A DNA stretch of 64,000 bases, taken from Linanthus parryae (Eukaryota; Streptophyta; Magnoliopsida; Ericales; Polemoniaceae). Position 1 is the first letter of the stretch, and every line of letters begins with the position of its first letter. Under the pieces are notes generated by a model, which was not told where the DNA came from, made no database searches, and saw only the letters and a list, made by a program, of their open reading frames with translations. The translations under genes were made by a program, and so were the position numbers. Shown here one piece after another: positions 44,977 to 58,197 of the stretch. The DNA is taken from positions 71,399,491 to 71,463,490 of the forward strand of contig JALGPY010000003.1 in NCBI GenBank assembly GCA_023055425.1, read 5' to 3'.

Positions 44977-47845
44977 TGTAACACTCCGTATTTTTCTCAA
45001 TATTTTTGACGTATTTTTCGTAAAGTTTAATCAGCTATTTTCGAAAATATATTGCTTGTAGGGGAGGTAGTTGTAATTTAGCTAATGTTAAATAGTTGAT
45101 TTTGGGGGTATTACTTGTCTTTTACATAACTTGTAGGATTTAATACTTGTATTTTTGTATTTATACTATACGTAGTGTATACCGTACCTATACTTATACA
45201 TATACGTATTTAATACTGTATTTTATACTTGTACACATAATATAATAATAATAATACTATCAATATAAAAAAATGTTTTTTTTTTTATTATTCCCTACTT
45301 CACCTGACATTTTCCCCATTGCCCAACATCTCCCCATTCCCCAACATTTTCTATCTTTTTTTATTCTCTCTTCCTCTCCTCCTCATTCACGTAATCTCCC
45401 TCTCTCCTCCCTTCCTCTTTATTTATTCCCTCTTCTTCTCCTCCCTCCTCACACCCGACACCAACATCACCACCTCCACCACAAACAGCTCTCTTCCTCT
45501 CTTCCCCTCCATCTCTTCCCCGTCTCCCTCTCAGCCTCTCTGTTTTGCCCGGCGAGAAACCCAGCAGCAGCGGCAGCGGCAAGGCCGCTGCCATCTCCGG
45601 CGACTCACCAACCTCCACCAACACCAACGCCACCACCACCACCCTCTGCCTATCTCTCTCCCCTCTCTCTGCCTTCCCTCCTCTCTGTCGAGCACCACCA
45701 GAAGAAGGCAGCAGCAGCAGCTGGAAGCCACGACCAGCCACCGCCGCTGCCTTCCCGACGAGGAGACACGCCGGTAAAAATGGCCGCAAACACCACTGCC
45801 ACCCATCCCTCTCTCTTTCCCTTTCTACCTTCGTCTCTTCCTCTCTGCCTTGCTCGACAAACCCACCAGAAGGAGACAGAGACGCAGAAACAGCAGCAGC
45901 AGCCCCTAAACCACCGGCGACCACCATTGTTTCCGGCAAAGAACTCGTCGGAGTTCAACCGAGACGATCCAGACCCTTCCACCTATCCCCCTAGCCCCCT
46001 GGAGGTCCGACTAAGCTTATGGAGGCCTCAACCGAAGCCAAGAACAGCCGGAGAAGCCCTGGCGAAAGCTCCACCTCCGGCGACCCGACGACGATCTTGA
46101 CCCGTACGGATTCTTGACCGTTTCTCGCGAAATTTGATATGGGTATGCTTGAAATTTTCCCCTGAGTTGTTTTTAGTAATCAAAATCAAGTTTTAAGGCC
46201 TCGAATCGACGTTTTTATCGGTTACTTTGAATGTTCATGCTTAGGGGGTTAAAGTGTCATTTTCAGAAACTTTTTTGGGGGGTTATAATGTCATTTCAGA
46301 AACTTTGGGGTACTTAGTGTAATTTTAATTTCAGTATCATTAATAAAATTCGTTTTTATAGATTATTATTTATAAATTAATTTGGGGGTAAATATTATTG
46401 AAAAAAATATGATTTTGGGTTTATAAATAAGTTAAAATTAGTATTTTTATTGAGAAAAATAAAACGAGCTAAAAATAAATATAGGTTGTATATTTGTTGA
46501 GATTGTATTAAGTTAGAAGCCCCGATTTGTAAGGTGACGATTCCGTAGGCGAGAACAAATTATAGGACGTGCTTGGATTTTGGTAAGTTAATATGCCTAG
46601 GCTCGTGTGCCTTTCTTTCATTTCGCGTATCGCGTGAGTTATTTGTGAAATTGCTACCGTACTTGATTTATTTGAGTTGTTTATTTGTTTTAAAATACTT
46701 CTCTTTGAAGTCTCGTTTGAAATTGATATCCAAATCTAAATAAAAATCCGAAAGACGAACATCTGAAGTGATATTGTGAAATACTTGTAAAAGTGATATC
46801 CCAATACGGGCCACGTCATTGGGTTGGAAGTACGAAATTTCAAATTGTTGCCTCGGTTACCAAGAGTAGCACACCGCTCACTTTTTGGTCAAATCTGAAT
46901 ATCTCTCAATCGTACATCGATTATTATTATTATTTTTGTGCCACACCGGCTTTAGTTCGGTGCTCCTTACACGATTCTATATCTTGAATGAAAATACGTA
47001 ATTATGTAAAGTGGAAAGCCGTTGTGCGTGGGTTTGTGCCATATCCCTGATACGATACATTTCTGACATATTGTGTTTGGTTACTGATTATGAGATTATG
47101 AGACTCTGACCTCCTTTTGATTGAGTTATGGTTTTGAGGCGCTGTGATGCGAACCTCCTGTGATTGAGTTATGGTTGTGGGTGCTTTTGCACATATGAGA
47201 AAGAGGTTGTGGATTGGATATGGTAACGCCCCGTATCAACTAGTCGCTAAAATGAAATTCTGGACCTCGATTCATATTGACGAGAATATTATCTTGAGAT
47301 TTAAAGTGATATTGTTGATTGCTATTAACAGTGAGTTCCCGAGATGGACCACATCTTCGGGACGGAACACGAAATTTGAGATCGTTACGGAGTTTGACAC
47401 ACCAAATCAATGTGAACGCTTTTCCCGCGAGTATTTGACATTTATTTATCAGCGAATTGGTTATTCCTGTCATATGTCTCATAATCTGTTTACGTGCTAT
47501 GGGTGTTAGCTTACTCAGCCGTTTGCAGATCATTTTCTGTAAAAACTGAGTCGGCTTTTGCTATTTTTAAACCGTAGGTTGGCTATCGAGGTGGGGGAAC
47601 GTTCACGACACTTTGGACAGGAAAGCTTGCTAGTTGGAAGATCACATAGTATTTTATCTCACCTAAAAGTGTATTCCTGACTTTTCAAATGTCATTGGTT
47701 GTATTGAAATTGTAAAAGTTATAATTTGAAGTTTTATGTTATCGATGGTTGTACTAGCTGTGAACCGACGATCCTTATCCGCTCCCAATGAGGCTCATCA
47801 CCTCGGGCGGAGGCATTTCCCTTATTTAATAAGGGGAGTGTTAAA
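44977..47845 (+). mobile_element. Solo LTR of a LARD-like retrotransposon
   Basis: The 2869-bp block starts TGTAACACTCC and ends GGAGTGTTAAA. It is flanked by AATGT at 44972-44976 and 47846-47850. The end probably derives from GTGTTACA with one change. No coding domain, PBS or second LTR is present, so unequal recombination of a full element is likely. It contains an AT-rich promoter-like part (45100-45270), a C-rich leader (45300-46090) and possible splice donors (GGGTATGC at 46141, GGTAAGTT near 46580). Orientation is inferred from the leader. Confidence 0.65.
45273..46100 (+). other. C-rich, low-complexity open frame within the solo LTR
   Basis: A 275-codon open frame encodes mostly Pro, Ser, His and Ala, with runs such as PPTPTPPPPP. 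The opposite strand is open too, which points to base composition rather than selection. It probably represents an LTR 5' leader, not a protein gene. Confidence 0.5.
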
Positions 47846-47850
47846 AATGT

Positions 47851-48131
47851 ACAATGCCATATCAACCATAATTTAGAGGTTTAAATGATATATACTTCAA
47901 AATAACATCAAATTAAAAAATTCGCCATGACTCGTCCCAATTTAGAGAATTCTGCAACCAGTAATGACAACTTAACTTTTTCATATCATACTGTACACAT
48001 CAAACTGCAACCATCTAATTTCATCAATATTAAAAGTTCCACTTTTAGATACAAAAAGGCAAACAGTTTGCCACTCTTATATACAAAATAAATGACATTT
48101 GTTTGTATGCCAACAAAGTTTATAGTCCATT
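47851..48131. other. Spacer between solo LTR and LARD, probably Helitron flank
   Basis: AT-rich sequence with no gene. Before the LARD insertion it was contiguous with 59217 onward. I found no clear Helitron terminus. Confidence 0.4.
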
Positions 48132-48136
48132 GTCCA
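48132..48136. repeat. Target-site duplication GTCCA, left copy
   Basis: GTCCA before the left LTR recurs at 59212-59216 after the right LTR. Confidence 0.95.
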
Positions 48137-49677
48137 TGTAACACCCCCAAATGGCCCAAGCCGGAGACCCGGGGATGTCACTCCGTACCCGAGAGGAGCC
48201 CGGATACAAGGAGATTTTATAACATGGTTCGCAAGCACAAAACATCCACAATAATAATTAAATACAATTGAAAATATTGCATTATTAAAAATCCAACACT
48301 CTAGCCACAAACCGGCATAACAAACTAAAGTGTTTAAACTAATAAGGAATTCAAATTCAAATGAAATACTACTTCTATTATTCCATGTGATGCGCGTCCC
48401 ATTCTACGCCAGATAACCATCTTCTAAATCTGTGGTGCGGAGTGAAAAAGAAACACCACAGTACAAAATTAGCATGAAATACTGGTAAATAAACACCCAA
48501 ACATGTAAAACGATGATAGGATAGTTATAAATCAATAACTCATTTATAAGTAAGAGATTTTCGCAAACACAGCGGTAATAAAGCTGACTCTTGTATTAAA
48601 ACATAAGAGTTCCCAATTCCAAATCATTTCCAACCAATTTCCATAATCATTAGGAAAATCCAAAATCCATCGTTAACTTCTTTCCGTTAACAAAACCAAA
48701 AATCCATTATTACTTTGTTGTGACGGGGGAAACCAACCAACCACTTCGCAAGCATCCAAGACCTTAAGTGTCGACACCCCCTTACAGACTTCTTGCGGCC
48801 AGAAGAGTGAGTACAAGGAGCTATCCGAGGACTTGCAACCGGATTAAATAAATTAAATTTGACGAGAGACCGAAGTCAACACGCCCAATGCCAATAGTAA
48901 CCATACCACAATAATCATAAATGTCCCCGCACAACTATTCCACTTTACGTATTAATGCATTATCATTATCATGGTGATATTTCCAAGAAAAATATTTATC
49001 AAGTAGAAATCACATATTGCATGTCACATCACATAAACACATTTTGAGACGTAAAGAAATACAAGAATTCGTTTTGACACGAAAGAGATAAGCACACTAG
49101 GTTTGGCATATTTACTTACCTTTAATCTCAAGCAAAGCAAATCACTTCCTAGTAATACTCGACGTGTCCTTTGTCAACGAAATTGTCGCCTACAAATTTA
49201 ATAGTATCCTAATCAACACATTGCACACGAAGTCCTATAGGTAAATGAAATAAATCCCTTACTAACTCTCCCCAACCTTGCTAACGTGAACAACCTCTTT
49301 TATAATAAAATACAATTTATAAAGTTAACGTTTATTATTGTAAAACATAGCTATAGTTATAAAAATATAACTTATAAGATTAACTAATTATTTCCCTTAT
49401 TATAGGGTAGAGAAGCATATTATTTTTCCCCAAAAACAATAATAATTCTAATAGTAGTTCCTCCCAACCAAACAAGCCTTAGTAAAGAATATAAGTTTTA
49501 AACTAACTTTATTTAAAAGAAATAATAAATTTATTTGAACAAAATAACTTATTCTAATTTGTTATAAGCTTAAAATAAATTAGAAATATATATTTTATCA
49601 CCCTCATAAAATATTTTTATTTTTGAGTAAAGATGAGTACCAAAAAGATCATTCTAAGCTTGTGCAAAAAGAATTGT

Positions 49678-49762
49678 CCCTTATGGGGTTTGAACCCATG
49701 ACCTTCTTCTCAAACTTCACCAAAACTTTAAGTGTTAGCTTTTAACCACTGGGCCAACAGCC
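49678..49762 (-). other. tRNA-like segment with Pol III A and B boxes in the LARD 3' LTR
   Basis: On the minus strand an A-box-like TGGCCCAGTGGTTA (49743-49756) is followed about 45 bases later by a B box GGGTTCAAACCC (49686-49697), then an acceptor-like AAGGGAC. The order and spacing are those of a tRNA or tRNA-derived SINE head. A complete cloverleaf was not confirmed. Confidence 0.55.
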
Positions 49763-49859
49763 CACTTGTTCTTTTCTCTAACCCCACTAATTACTTGAAC
49801 TAACAGTCTACTATTAATAATAAATTAAAGACAAAACAAAGAAGAAGAGGAGAGGAAGT

Positions 49860-50133
49860 AAAACAGACGGGTTTCTTACCCGAAGAGAGAGAGAAGCGAC
49901 GGGGAATGACGGGTGGAAGGTCGACGGTGGCGAGACCGACGGTGGCGGACGGCGACGGCACGGCGAGCTGGACGGGAGGCGAGCTGGGCTCGGTCGGAGC
50001 TCCGGCTAGGTCTGCTCGGTCGGACCCGACTGGGATTCCGGCGAATCCGACGGGAGAGAGAGGAGCGAGTGACAGAGAGATTGATGTGGTGTTGGTGTGA
50101 GAAGAATTCTGATTTTGATGTGGGTATTTATAG
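49860..50133 (-). promoter_or_regulatory. LARD LTR core promoter and GC-rich leader (3' LTR copy)
   Basis: The minus strand has CTATAAATACCC, then about 230 bases rich in CpG and CT. It ends at a donor-like CGG|GTAAGAAAC near 49880. It looks like a Pol II promoter plus a first non-coding exon. Confidence 0.45.
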
Positions 50134-50691
50134 GCTTCCAATTGAAGAATCCGGCGAGTGGAAGGATACCCACCGCGAAGTTTTCGATTTCGAATCGGGT
50201 TGGGTTTTGGACGAAATTAGTTTGCTTGAAGCTAAAATATCGGGTTTTGACGAGTTTACATCGAATTGGGACAGGAAACGGGATGTTTGGTGGTGAATTG
50301 GACGGTGGTTGTGTTGGAGTTGGAGGTGGAGGCGTGAGAACTCTCCTGCTAGTTGCAGGAGGTGGAGAAGATGATACTTTTTGGTTAAAGACACTTTCAC
50401 CCCCTCTGGTTTAGGCATAAGTCAAGTACCACCCCCTTAGTTTAGGTAAAGACACTAAATAAGTTATGAATAAATACATAAAAGCACCTAGGTAGTTTAT
50501 AACATTAAAATTAACTTTCTAAATAATAATAACTAATACCCAAACTTATCCCAATGTCATATTAACACCAAATAATATCATAAAATATAATAGTAGCATA
50601 TTCACACCTAATATTTATAATAATATTATATTTACACTCAATAATTATAGTAATATCATAAATACCCATATTCACAAAATGGGGTATTTCA

Positions 50692-50706
50692 TCCTTCTCC
50701 CCTTAA
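50692..50706 (-). other. LARD polypurine tract
   Basis: The minus strand reads TTAAGGGGAGAAGGA directly before the 3' LTR start TGAAATACCCC. Confidence 0.85.
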
Positions 50707-53700
50707 AGAGAGCTTCGTCCTCGAAGCTTAAACCATCTTCTCAATAACCAGTAAAGTATGGTTCTCCACTTTAGGGTGTAAACACTAAATGCAACCCTAA
50801 GGTCATGCACGATGAACAACATTCTATAAGGATGTACTGGGATGATGTTCTTCAAAATCAATGCTTCAAAACCGAAGGATTACATCCTTCCCTCCTTAAA
50901 GGAGTGACGTCCTCGGAACTCAAACTATCTCGTCTAAAAGGTGAGGATACTTCTTCCTCATACCATCCCCCGCTTCACATGTCGCCTCCCTTGTGAGGTA
51001 ATTTGTCCATAAGACCTTTAAAATACAAACACTCTTGGTACACGTGCTCCTTGTCATGATATCTAGAATCTTAACATGGTCGAAACTTCTGGTTCGAGAT
51101 CCAATACATGAAATGGTGTAGAACACACTTCCTAAGTTGCTATACATGGGACAAAGTATTCCCCGAAATTTTGACATTTCTCTTCAAGACATAGTCGTAC
51201 GTGATCATCTGATCAGGTGGTAAGGCTATGGAGTAGGGATCACAACTACCGCTTATTGATCATTTTCTATCTTATCATGCAATACTACAAAGATGCAATG
51301 ATTACACATATATCATACAATGCAACTCAAATTTGATCATCACTGCCATTTATTAACCAATCTTCCAAGGACAATATTGCTCTTGGGCTTACTTTCCCAT
51401 AATAGGTCTTACAAAGATATTAGTGTTCTCCATATAGGAGTAACCTCGTAATTCAAAATAACAATCACAAAATCTGAGACAGAGTCAAGATTATTACATA
51501 AATTTATTCGTTCGAGTATTCCAAGTATATAACAACAATGTCAAAAGAAAGTTCACATGCGGATTTGTCTCTTAGTTGTTGGGTCTAACCTTTGAACACG
51601 GTCTTTGGTATCCTATATAATAGTCTTTATTATAATCCCCCCTTCCAAATGATTACAAGCACACTCTTACAACCACTCAACAAGAGGTAGAACCTCTAGT
51701 AGCCTAATAAAAACATACAAATTTTAGATTAGCTCCTCCGAGGACATCCATCCCATGAATCGAACAATGATTCGAGTGACAAGACTCCAATAATACACAA
51801 CCTATGACAAAGTGCCTCAATTACATCAAGATTTAGATTATAATATGGCTAGTGAGATCACGTCCACAACTTAATCAGTGCCAAAGAAAATATTTTCATT
51901 GCTTCAATCATTTACCCAAGTAACCATTGCTATTGTCTCATAAGCTGTTCTTCACAGAGAGTAAGGTCTTGAAATCTCCCAAGTTTCAAAGCAAGTACTC
52001 TTAGTGAACGTAAACATAACCCAATTAAAAGATTCTAGATTATAATTCCCTAAACAATGAAAACGCTTCCAAACAAATCGTATGACTCTAAAGACGATTC
52101 ATAAACAAGGAAATATCTCGTTCCTTAACAATAGTTAAGTGACAAAACTCCAAAAATGATTCCAAAGGTCAGAACTATATCCGAATGGTACAAAACGGCT
52201 TATCTAACAAAGCAGAGGATCGAAGAGATAGTGCACAAGACTCCAAAGCGACATGGTTCCTCCTATCCTTAGACACTTAACCATAGCCTGTGATATATGA
52301 TGTTACCTGGTGGTTCCCTTTACCGTTGTTTTCTTACCGTCATATGAAAATTCGCCTCGAGCTAAGGAAATAAATAAAAATAAACCATGTGTATCCGAAA
52401 TAATACGATACTGAGGCACATACTCCAAGCAACTTATTCATATTCAAATAGGTTCAACAATAACGAGACTCGCAAGCTAGTATCCGAAGTCGCATTTGGT
52501 GATAAATCATTAAAAACATATTTCTGTTAACAAAGCTCCAAGTACATCGTCCGAGAAGATTACAACAACTAGGCGGACTCATTTATCCCGGTACACCATT
52601 GATTTATGTAACTCCAAGAAATTCAATATAAGCATGAAACTCGACAAATCTTTTAGAGGTTAATAACCATTCAATTGTCCAAACATTGGTTTAGTGAAAA
52701 GGCTCCAATCATATACGCCAAACAACGCTATATGCTAACTACTCCAACGTAAGACTGTACCAAAATAAGTTAGACTACACCAAAAATTTGTCTCATTGGT
52801 AGCACCAAGGTATTAGAAAGCTTCCAAAATCTAAATCAATAACTCCAATGATAACTGTTACAACATCATAAACTATTTGTCACGAGAAACAAGGTCGCAA
52901 ATCAGCCAAGGTTGAACATCGGAGCTCCTAATGAGATTTAAGAATAAACGAATACATTACGCTTACACAAAATGATGTCACAACCCAACGACTAGCGTAA
53001 CTCCAAGGACAAACCACGAACAAAGAAATATATCGTTCCTCAAATAATAACAAGGCTCCAAACATAAATATCTAACGCAAAAGTTAACATTCTAGTGACC
53101 TAGAATACCGCACTCAGTATCTCCAATGGTCTAAAAGATAACAAACAAATCTTAGCCTTTCACCCTCAACTCTAATATACATGAGTGATTCCCGATTTTC
53201 CTTATTCATTAACGGTCATATATAGACAAGGATGGAGAGGAACAGGTTAAATATAAGCTCCACTAAATATAGAAAAGACAATATGAGAATAGGTACATGC
53301 ACTAATACAACAATGCGATTCATCAAGACTAGGTAAAGTTCTCCAACCAAAAAGGGAAACTCCGATATTCTTTGATAGACATTTCAACTAGAATCCCAAG
53401 ATTACATTTCCCTAACCACTTTAAAATAGGCTCTAAAATAAATTTGAATATTTGGAGAAATCGAAAGACATGGTTCTCAAAACGCTTTCAAGGCGAGGGT
53501 GGGCGGAAACCTCTATAGTCCACGCTAACTCTTTAGTCTATCATTTCTCATGGGTCCTCCATAGGTTCCTCCCAAGTCTTGAAAGCTAATAACAATGTAT
53601 ACTTCATGAAGTGCGGTTTTATCATCCATTGGCCTTGATGTAAATATTTTTACTTGGGAAGGTACCAACCTCCCTCATCAACTAAATCATTATACTATCT

Positions 53701-56642
53701 CTTAATTGGAAATCCAAGAATTTTCATCAAGTAACGACTCCACAATGCAATAACTCTGAATCAGGACGTTGTTGTATACCCATCTTCCAACAAAAGTGAA
53801 AACCCGATGCTCACACCTATCCAAGACTTCTCCGATAAATTCTCAATTTGACATACCCTTCAAGAATGGTGTACTTGTCGGGTGGCTTAGCTGAAAATAT
53901 TCTATGGTTGGATTCACTAGATTGACGGCCATATCTACAAGGGTCGAAGAATACTCTTATTAGACTACAAACATAACGATTATTTTACCATAAGGATATT
54001 CCAAGGTTGACTTCCAAACAATTACACACTTAGAAACTTCCATCTAACATTTTACCCAATAATTCTCAAAACTCAGCGACATTTATAAGAGACAGAACAA
54101 TGCTGGAGATCAGACTCTCAAGTAATGTATTAAGATCCCAAAGCTTATTCAACAATGAAACTCTGAAGCCCAAATTTGAGTTAATCATAAATGGTAAAAC
54201 GCTCAAAATTATACCCCAAAAACAAGACACTAATGAGATGGTTGTGAGAAACTGTCATCAATGAAAGAAAATTATACTCCTCATCTATTTTAGCGATCAA
54301 TAGAGCTCCAAATATAAAGTCAAAATTTTAGTACTTCCCAACACTTTAACACTCTCAAACTATCTCTATAATAATTTAGTATACTGAAATCTCCAAAGTA
54401 GCCAACTCAACTGCAATATGGATCCGTATAAACACCCCAAAAGTCTAAACTTCGACAAACTAGCTAAGAAGTATCTAAAACCACCAAATTGAAATCACGT
54501 CCCCAAACATATCTCAAACATTTCGTCTTGAACATAATATAAATACATCTTGTTCCTCCTACATTATTTTAAAACTCGTAACCAACCCAATGCATAGGTA
54601 CTTCAAAATTCCTCGATACGAGCTCATTTATCCTCCTTTCCCGCTCATACCAACTTTGCTTGAATGATATTTGCTTAACTACCAAAATTATTTTGAATCC
54701 TCATTCGTCGGGTTCAGAAAGGCAAGAAATTTTAACACTCTTTGTGTAAAAGCTATTTCTAGTATCGTATGGATGTGGTCTATTGGTAAAATACCTATAT
54801 TATAACCTATTGTATCATTCATACAATACCCTAAGGTAAATGTAAAGATAAAATACATGACAAGTAAATAGCATTTAGGCATGTAATGTCACACATTGAT
54901 CATCAAATAAACAGTTACACATGTTTTTGCATATAGGCTTATCACATCTTATTTTTCATGCTTCTTAGAAAATTATAAAAGTGATCAAACGAGCAAGATC
55001 ATTTATGAAATTTGGTGTGAAACAACCTCTCTGAGTCTAATTTCATAATCAAGAAGAATCAACTCAAAATAATTTATAGAATCCAAGTTACACAGAGAAT
55101 AGCATAGCTGCTGTTATAAGCCACCAGAACAGAAACTTCAACTTCCCCAAGTCTTAAACTGACTTTTACTTCCTCAAAATGGTCAAGGATTTCACCTAGA
55201 TATAGCCATATGTGTCTATTCATCACCATAAAGATTTTGAGATCCATCCAAGATGTGTAAAGATATAAACTCAAACATACTACAGATGGCTATTATGAAA
55301 TTCTGCTACTTGAACAACGAACTTTGAAAACTCGTATCTAAGTCTCGAAACGTACTTAGGATTTAAATTTTTATCACATGTTCCTGTACATGCTTACTAC
55401 CTGTTAAAAAAATTCAGAGAAAAATAACTCGACATTTAAACTTGTCTACTACACCAAATACCAACTGTGCCACAAATTCAAACGCCTCAAATTCAACGTT
55501 CTCGCGTTCTAACTTTATGAACGCTTTCTATGCACTAATCGAAAACTAGACACCCTTAATCTCCAACTCATACTCCAAATCAATAAAACAAAAACTTATT
55601 ATATTCCAAAACGGTTCCTCAAAACATAGGTATTATCCCTCATCATGAAAGCAACATTTAATCTACGCAAATCACCAATGATTATCCCTAGCCCAAAAGT
55701 GGCTTATGCAAAAATATTCTAAGAAACCTTAAAGTATTGTTTGGCTTCATAGTTTTATTCCAAGGTAAAACTCCAAAAGCATTAGAAATCTAAGAAATCA
55801 AAGAAGCCCAATATATCTACTTCTCATTGTTGTTCACACTTGTTTCCGATTCCATGTATTTCCTAGGGTTATCCTCGAACTCATCATTCTAACTAGGACC
55901 TTCCACAATATCCTCATCTTCACTAGAATCTATTATGATCCCTTGCCATTGACCATGAGCCTTCATCAACATTTACACATAGAGTCAGCATTCACCATCC
56001 ATTCTCTTTGGTATAAGTAGTCATCATAGTTCAACCTATTGAACCTAGCCATAATATCGCTATACTTGGCGATAATCCCCCTAAATATGGTCCCCATACG
56101 TAGAGCCTTCCCCATACAATAAGCTTGGAAAGCGGGATTCCGATATCGAGTAAACTCCAACGCATTAAACTTATCCACACAATACAGACATAACACGCTT
56201 CCTTGCAGTTCTCTTAGTTCTAGCCATCTATAAAAAGGAAACGACTCCATATACTCTCTTACTCCACAATTTGTATCATAACCCAAAAAAATGTTTTCCC
56301 TTATGAAATAAGTACATACTCCCAAAACTTTAATTTTTTGATCACACGAGACTTTCGAAAACAATTTGAACTTTTGATCACCCAAACAATAGATACTTAA
56401 CCCAAACTCCAATGAAAAACTTTAAACCCAAATACTTAGTTAATCGGGTAGGTCACAGTTCTTAGCTAGGAGAGGGTGGGTGGGGATACTCACTTACTAA
56501 GCCTATTTTCTAAAGACCTAAACACATAATAGTCCTATTCAAAACTACCCAAAGTCCCAACGGCTTGTCAAATTTTAAATTCTTTTCCTATGTCCATTTT
56601 AAATTCCCCTACAGGTTTTAAATTTTCTTTTTGGATGACCAG
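50707..56642 (-). other. LARD internal domain, essentially non-coding
   Basis: It is AT-rich, with no retroelement domain in any frame. CTCCAA (TTGGAG on the element strand) occurs about 20 times, often as ACAARRCTCCAA, far more than expected. Two blocks near 52100-52155 and 53015-53055 are diverged copies sharing GAAATAT(C/A)TCGTTCCT. The longest frame is 148 codons at 55966-56412. Confidence 0.7.
55966..56412 (-). CDS. Unrecognised 148-aa open frame at the gag position of the LARD
   Basis: The frame starts MEFGLSIYCLGDQKFKL about 230 bases after the PBS, where gag would begin. It is rich in aromatic residues and Cys and ends in a Cys-Lys-Cys. I see no zinc knuckle or gag signature. It may be chance, a decayed captured gene, or an element-specific protein; the sequence alone does not decide. 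Confidence 0.25.
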   Translation of the reverse strand: MEFGLSIYCLGDQKFKLFSKVSCDQKIKVLGVCTYFIRENIFLGYDTNCGVREYMESFPFYRWLELRELQGSVLCLYCVDKFNALEFTRYRNPAFQAYCMGKALRMGTIFRGIIAKYSDIMARFNRLNYDDYLYQREWMVNADSMCKC

Positions 56643-56654
56643 GCTCTGATACCA
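56643..56654 (-). other. LARD primer-binding site for initiator-Met tRNA
   Basis: The minus strand reads TGGTATCAGAGC two bases after the 5' LTR end, the same site used by the intact copia at 17793. Confidence 0.92.
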
Positions 56655-58197
56655 ACTGTAACACCCCCAAATGGCCCAAGCCGGAGACCCGGGGATGTCA
56701 CTCCGTACCCGAGAGGAGCCCGGATACAAGGAGATTTTATAACATGGTTCGCAAGCACAAAACATCCACAATAATAATTAAATACAATTGAAAATATTGC
56801 ATTATTAAAAATCCAACATTCTAGCCACAAACCGGCATAACAAACTAAAGTGTTTAAACTAATAAGGAATTCAAATTCAAATGAAATACTACTTCTATTA
56901 TTCCATGTGATGCGCGTCCCATTCTACGCCAGATAACCATCTTCTAAACCTGTGGTGCGGAGTGAAAAAGAAACACCACAGTACAAAATCAGCATGAAAT
57001 ACTGGTAAATAAACACCCAAACATGTAAAACGATGATAGGATAGTTATAAATCAATGACTCATTTATAAGTAAGAGTTTTTCGCAAACACAGCGGTAATA
57101 AAGCTGACTCTTGTATTAAAACATAAGAGTTCCCAATTCCAAATCATTTCCAACCAATTTCCATAATCATTAGGAAAATCCAAAATCCATCGTTAACTTC
57201 TTTCCGTTAACAAAACCAAAAATCCATTATTACTTTGTTGTGACGGGGGAAACCAACCAACCACTTCGCAAGCATCCAAGACCTTAAGTGTCGACACCCC
57301 CTTACAGACTTCTTGCGGCCAGAAGAGTGAGTACAAGGAGCTATCCGGGGACTTGCAACCGGATTAAATAAATTAAATTGGACGAGAGACCGAAGTCAAC
57401 ACGCCCAATGCCAATAGTAACCATACCACAATAATCATAAATGTCCCCGCACAACTATTCCACTTTACGTATTAATGCATTATCATTATCATGGTGATAT
57501 TTCCAAGAAAAAAATTTATCAAGTAGAAATCACATATTGCATGTCACATCACATAAACACATTTTGAGACGTAAAGAAATACAAGAATTCGTTTTGACAC
57601 GAAAGAGATAAGCACACTAGGCTTGGCATATTTACTTACCTTTAATCTCAAGCAAAGCAAATCACTTCCTAGTAATACTCGACGTGTCCTTTGTCAACGA
57701 AATTGTCGCCTACAAATTTAATAGTATCCTAATCAACACATTGCACACGAAGTCCTATAGGTAAATGAAATGAATCCCTTACTAACTCTCCCCAACCTTG
57801 CTAACGTGAACAACCTCTTTTATAATAAAATACAATTTATAAAGTTAACGTTTATTATTGTAAAACATAGCTATAGTTATAAAAATATAACTTATAAGAT
57901 TAACTAATTATTTCCCTTATTATAGGGTAGAGAAGCATATTATTTTTCCCCAAAAACAATAATAATTCTAATAGTAGTTCGTCCCAACCAAACAAGCCTT
58001 AGTAAAGAATATAAGTTTTAAACTAACTTTATTTAAAAGAAATAATAAATTTATTTGAACAAAATAACTTATTATAATTTTTTATAAGCTTAAAATAAAT
58101 TAGAAATATATATTTTATCACCCTCATAAAATATTTTTATTTTTGAGTAAAGATGAGTACCAAAAAGATCATTCTAAGCTTGTGCAAAAAGAATTGT

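Larger units (their letters stand above)
48137..50691 (-). repeat. LARD 3' LTR
   Basis: On the plus strand it runs TGTAACACCCCCAAATGG to GGGGTATTTCA. It includes a tRNA-like segment, a GC-rich leader (49860-50110) and a minus-strand TATA (CTATAAATA, 50125-50133). Confidence 0.95.

Noticed and set aside
45273..46100. 275-codon open frame resembling a Pro-rich protein
   Set aside because: It lies wholly inside a solo LTR, is low complexity, and several frames on both strands are open there; composition explains it.
49678..49762. Functional tRNA gene
   Set aside because: A and B boxes are present, but I could not pair a complete cloverleaf with an anticodon arm; it is called tRNA-like only.
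49906..50418. Overlapping frames of 96-127 codons repeated at 58426-58938
   Set aside because: They are the two LTR copies of the same GC-rich leader; no domain is recognised and both strands are open.
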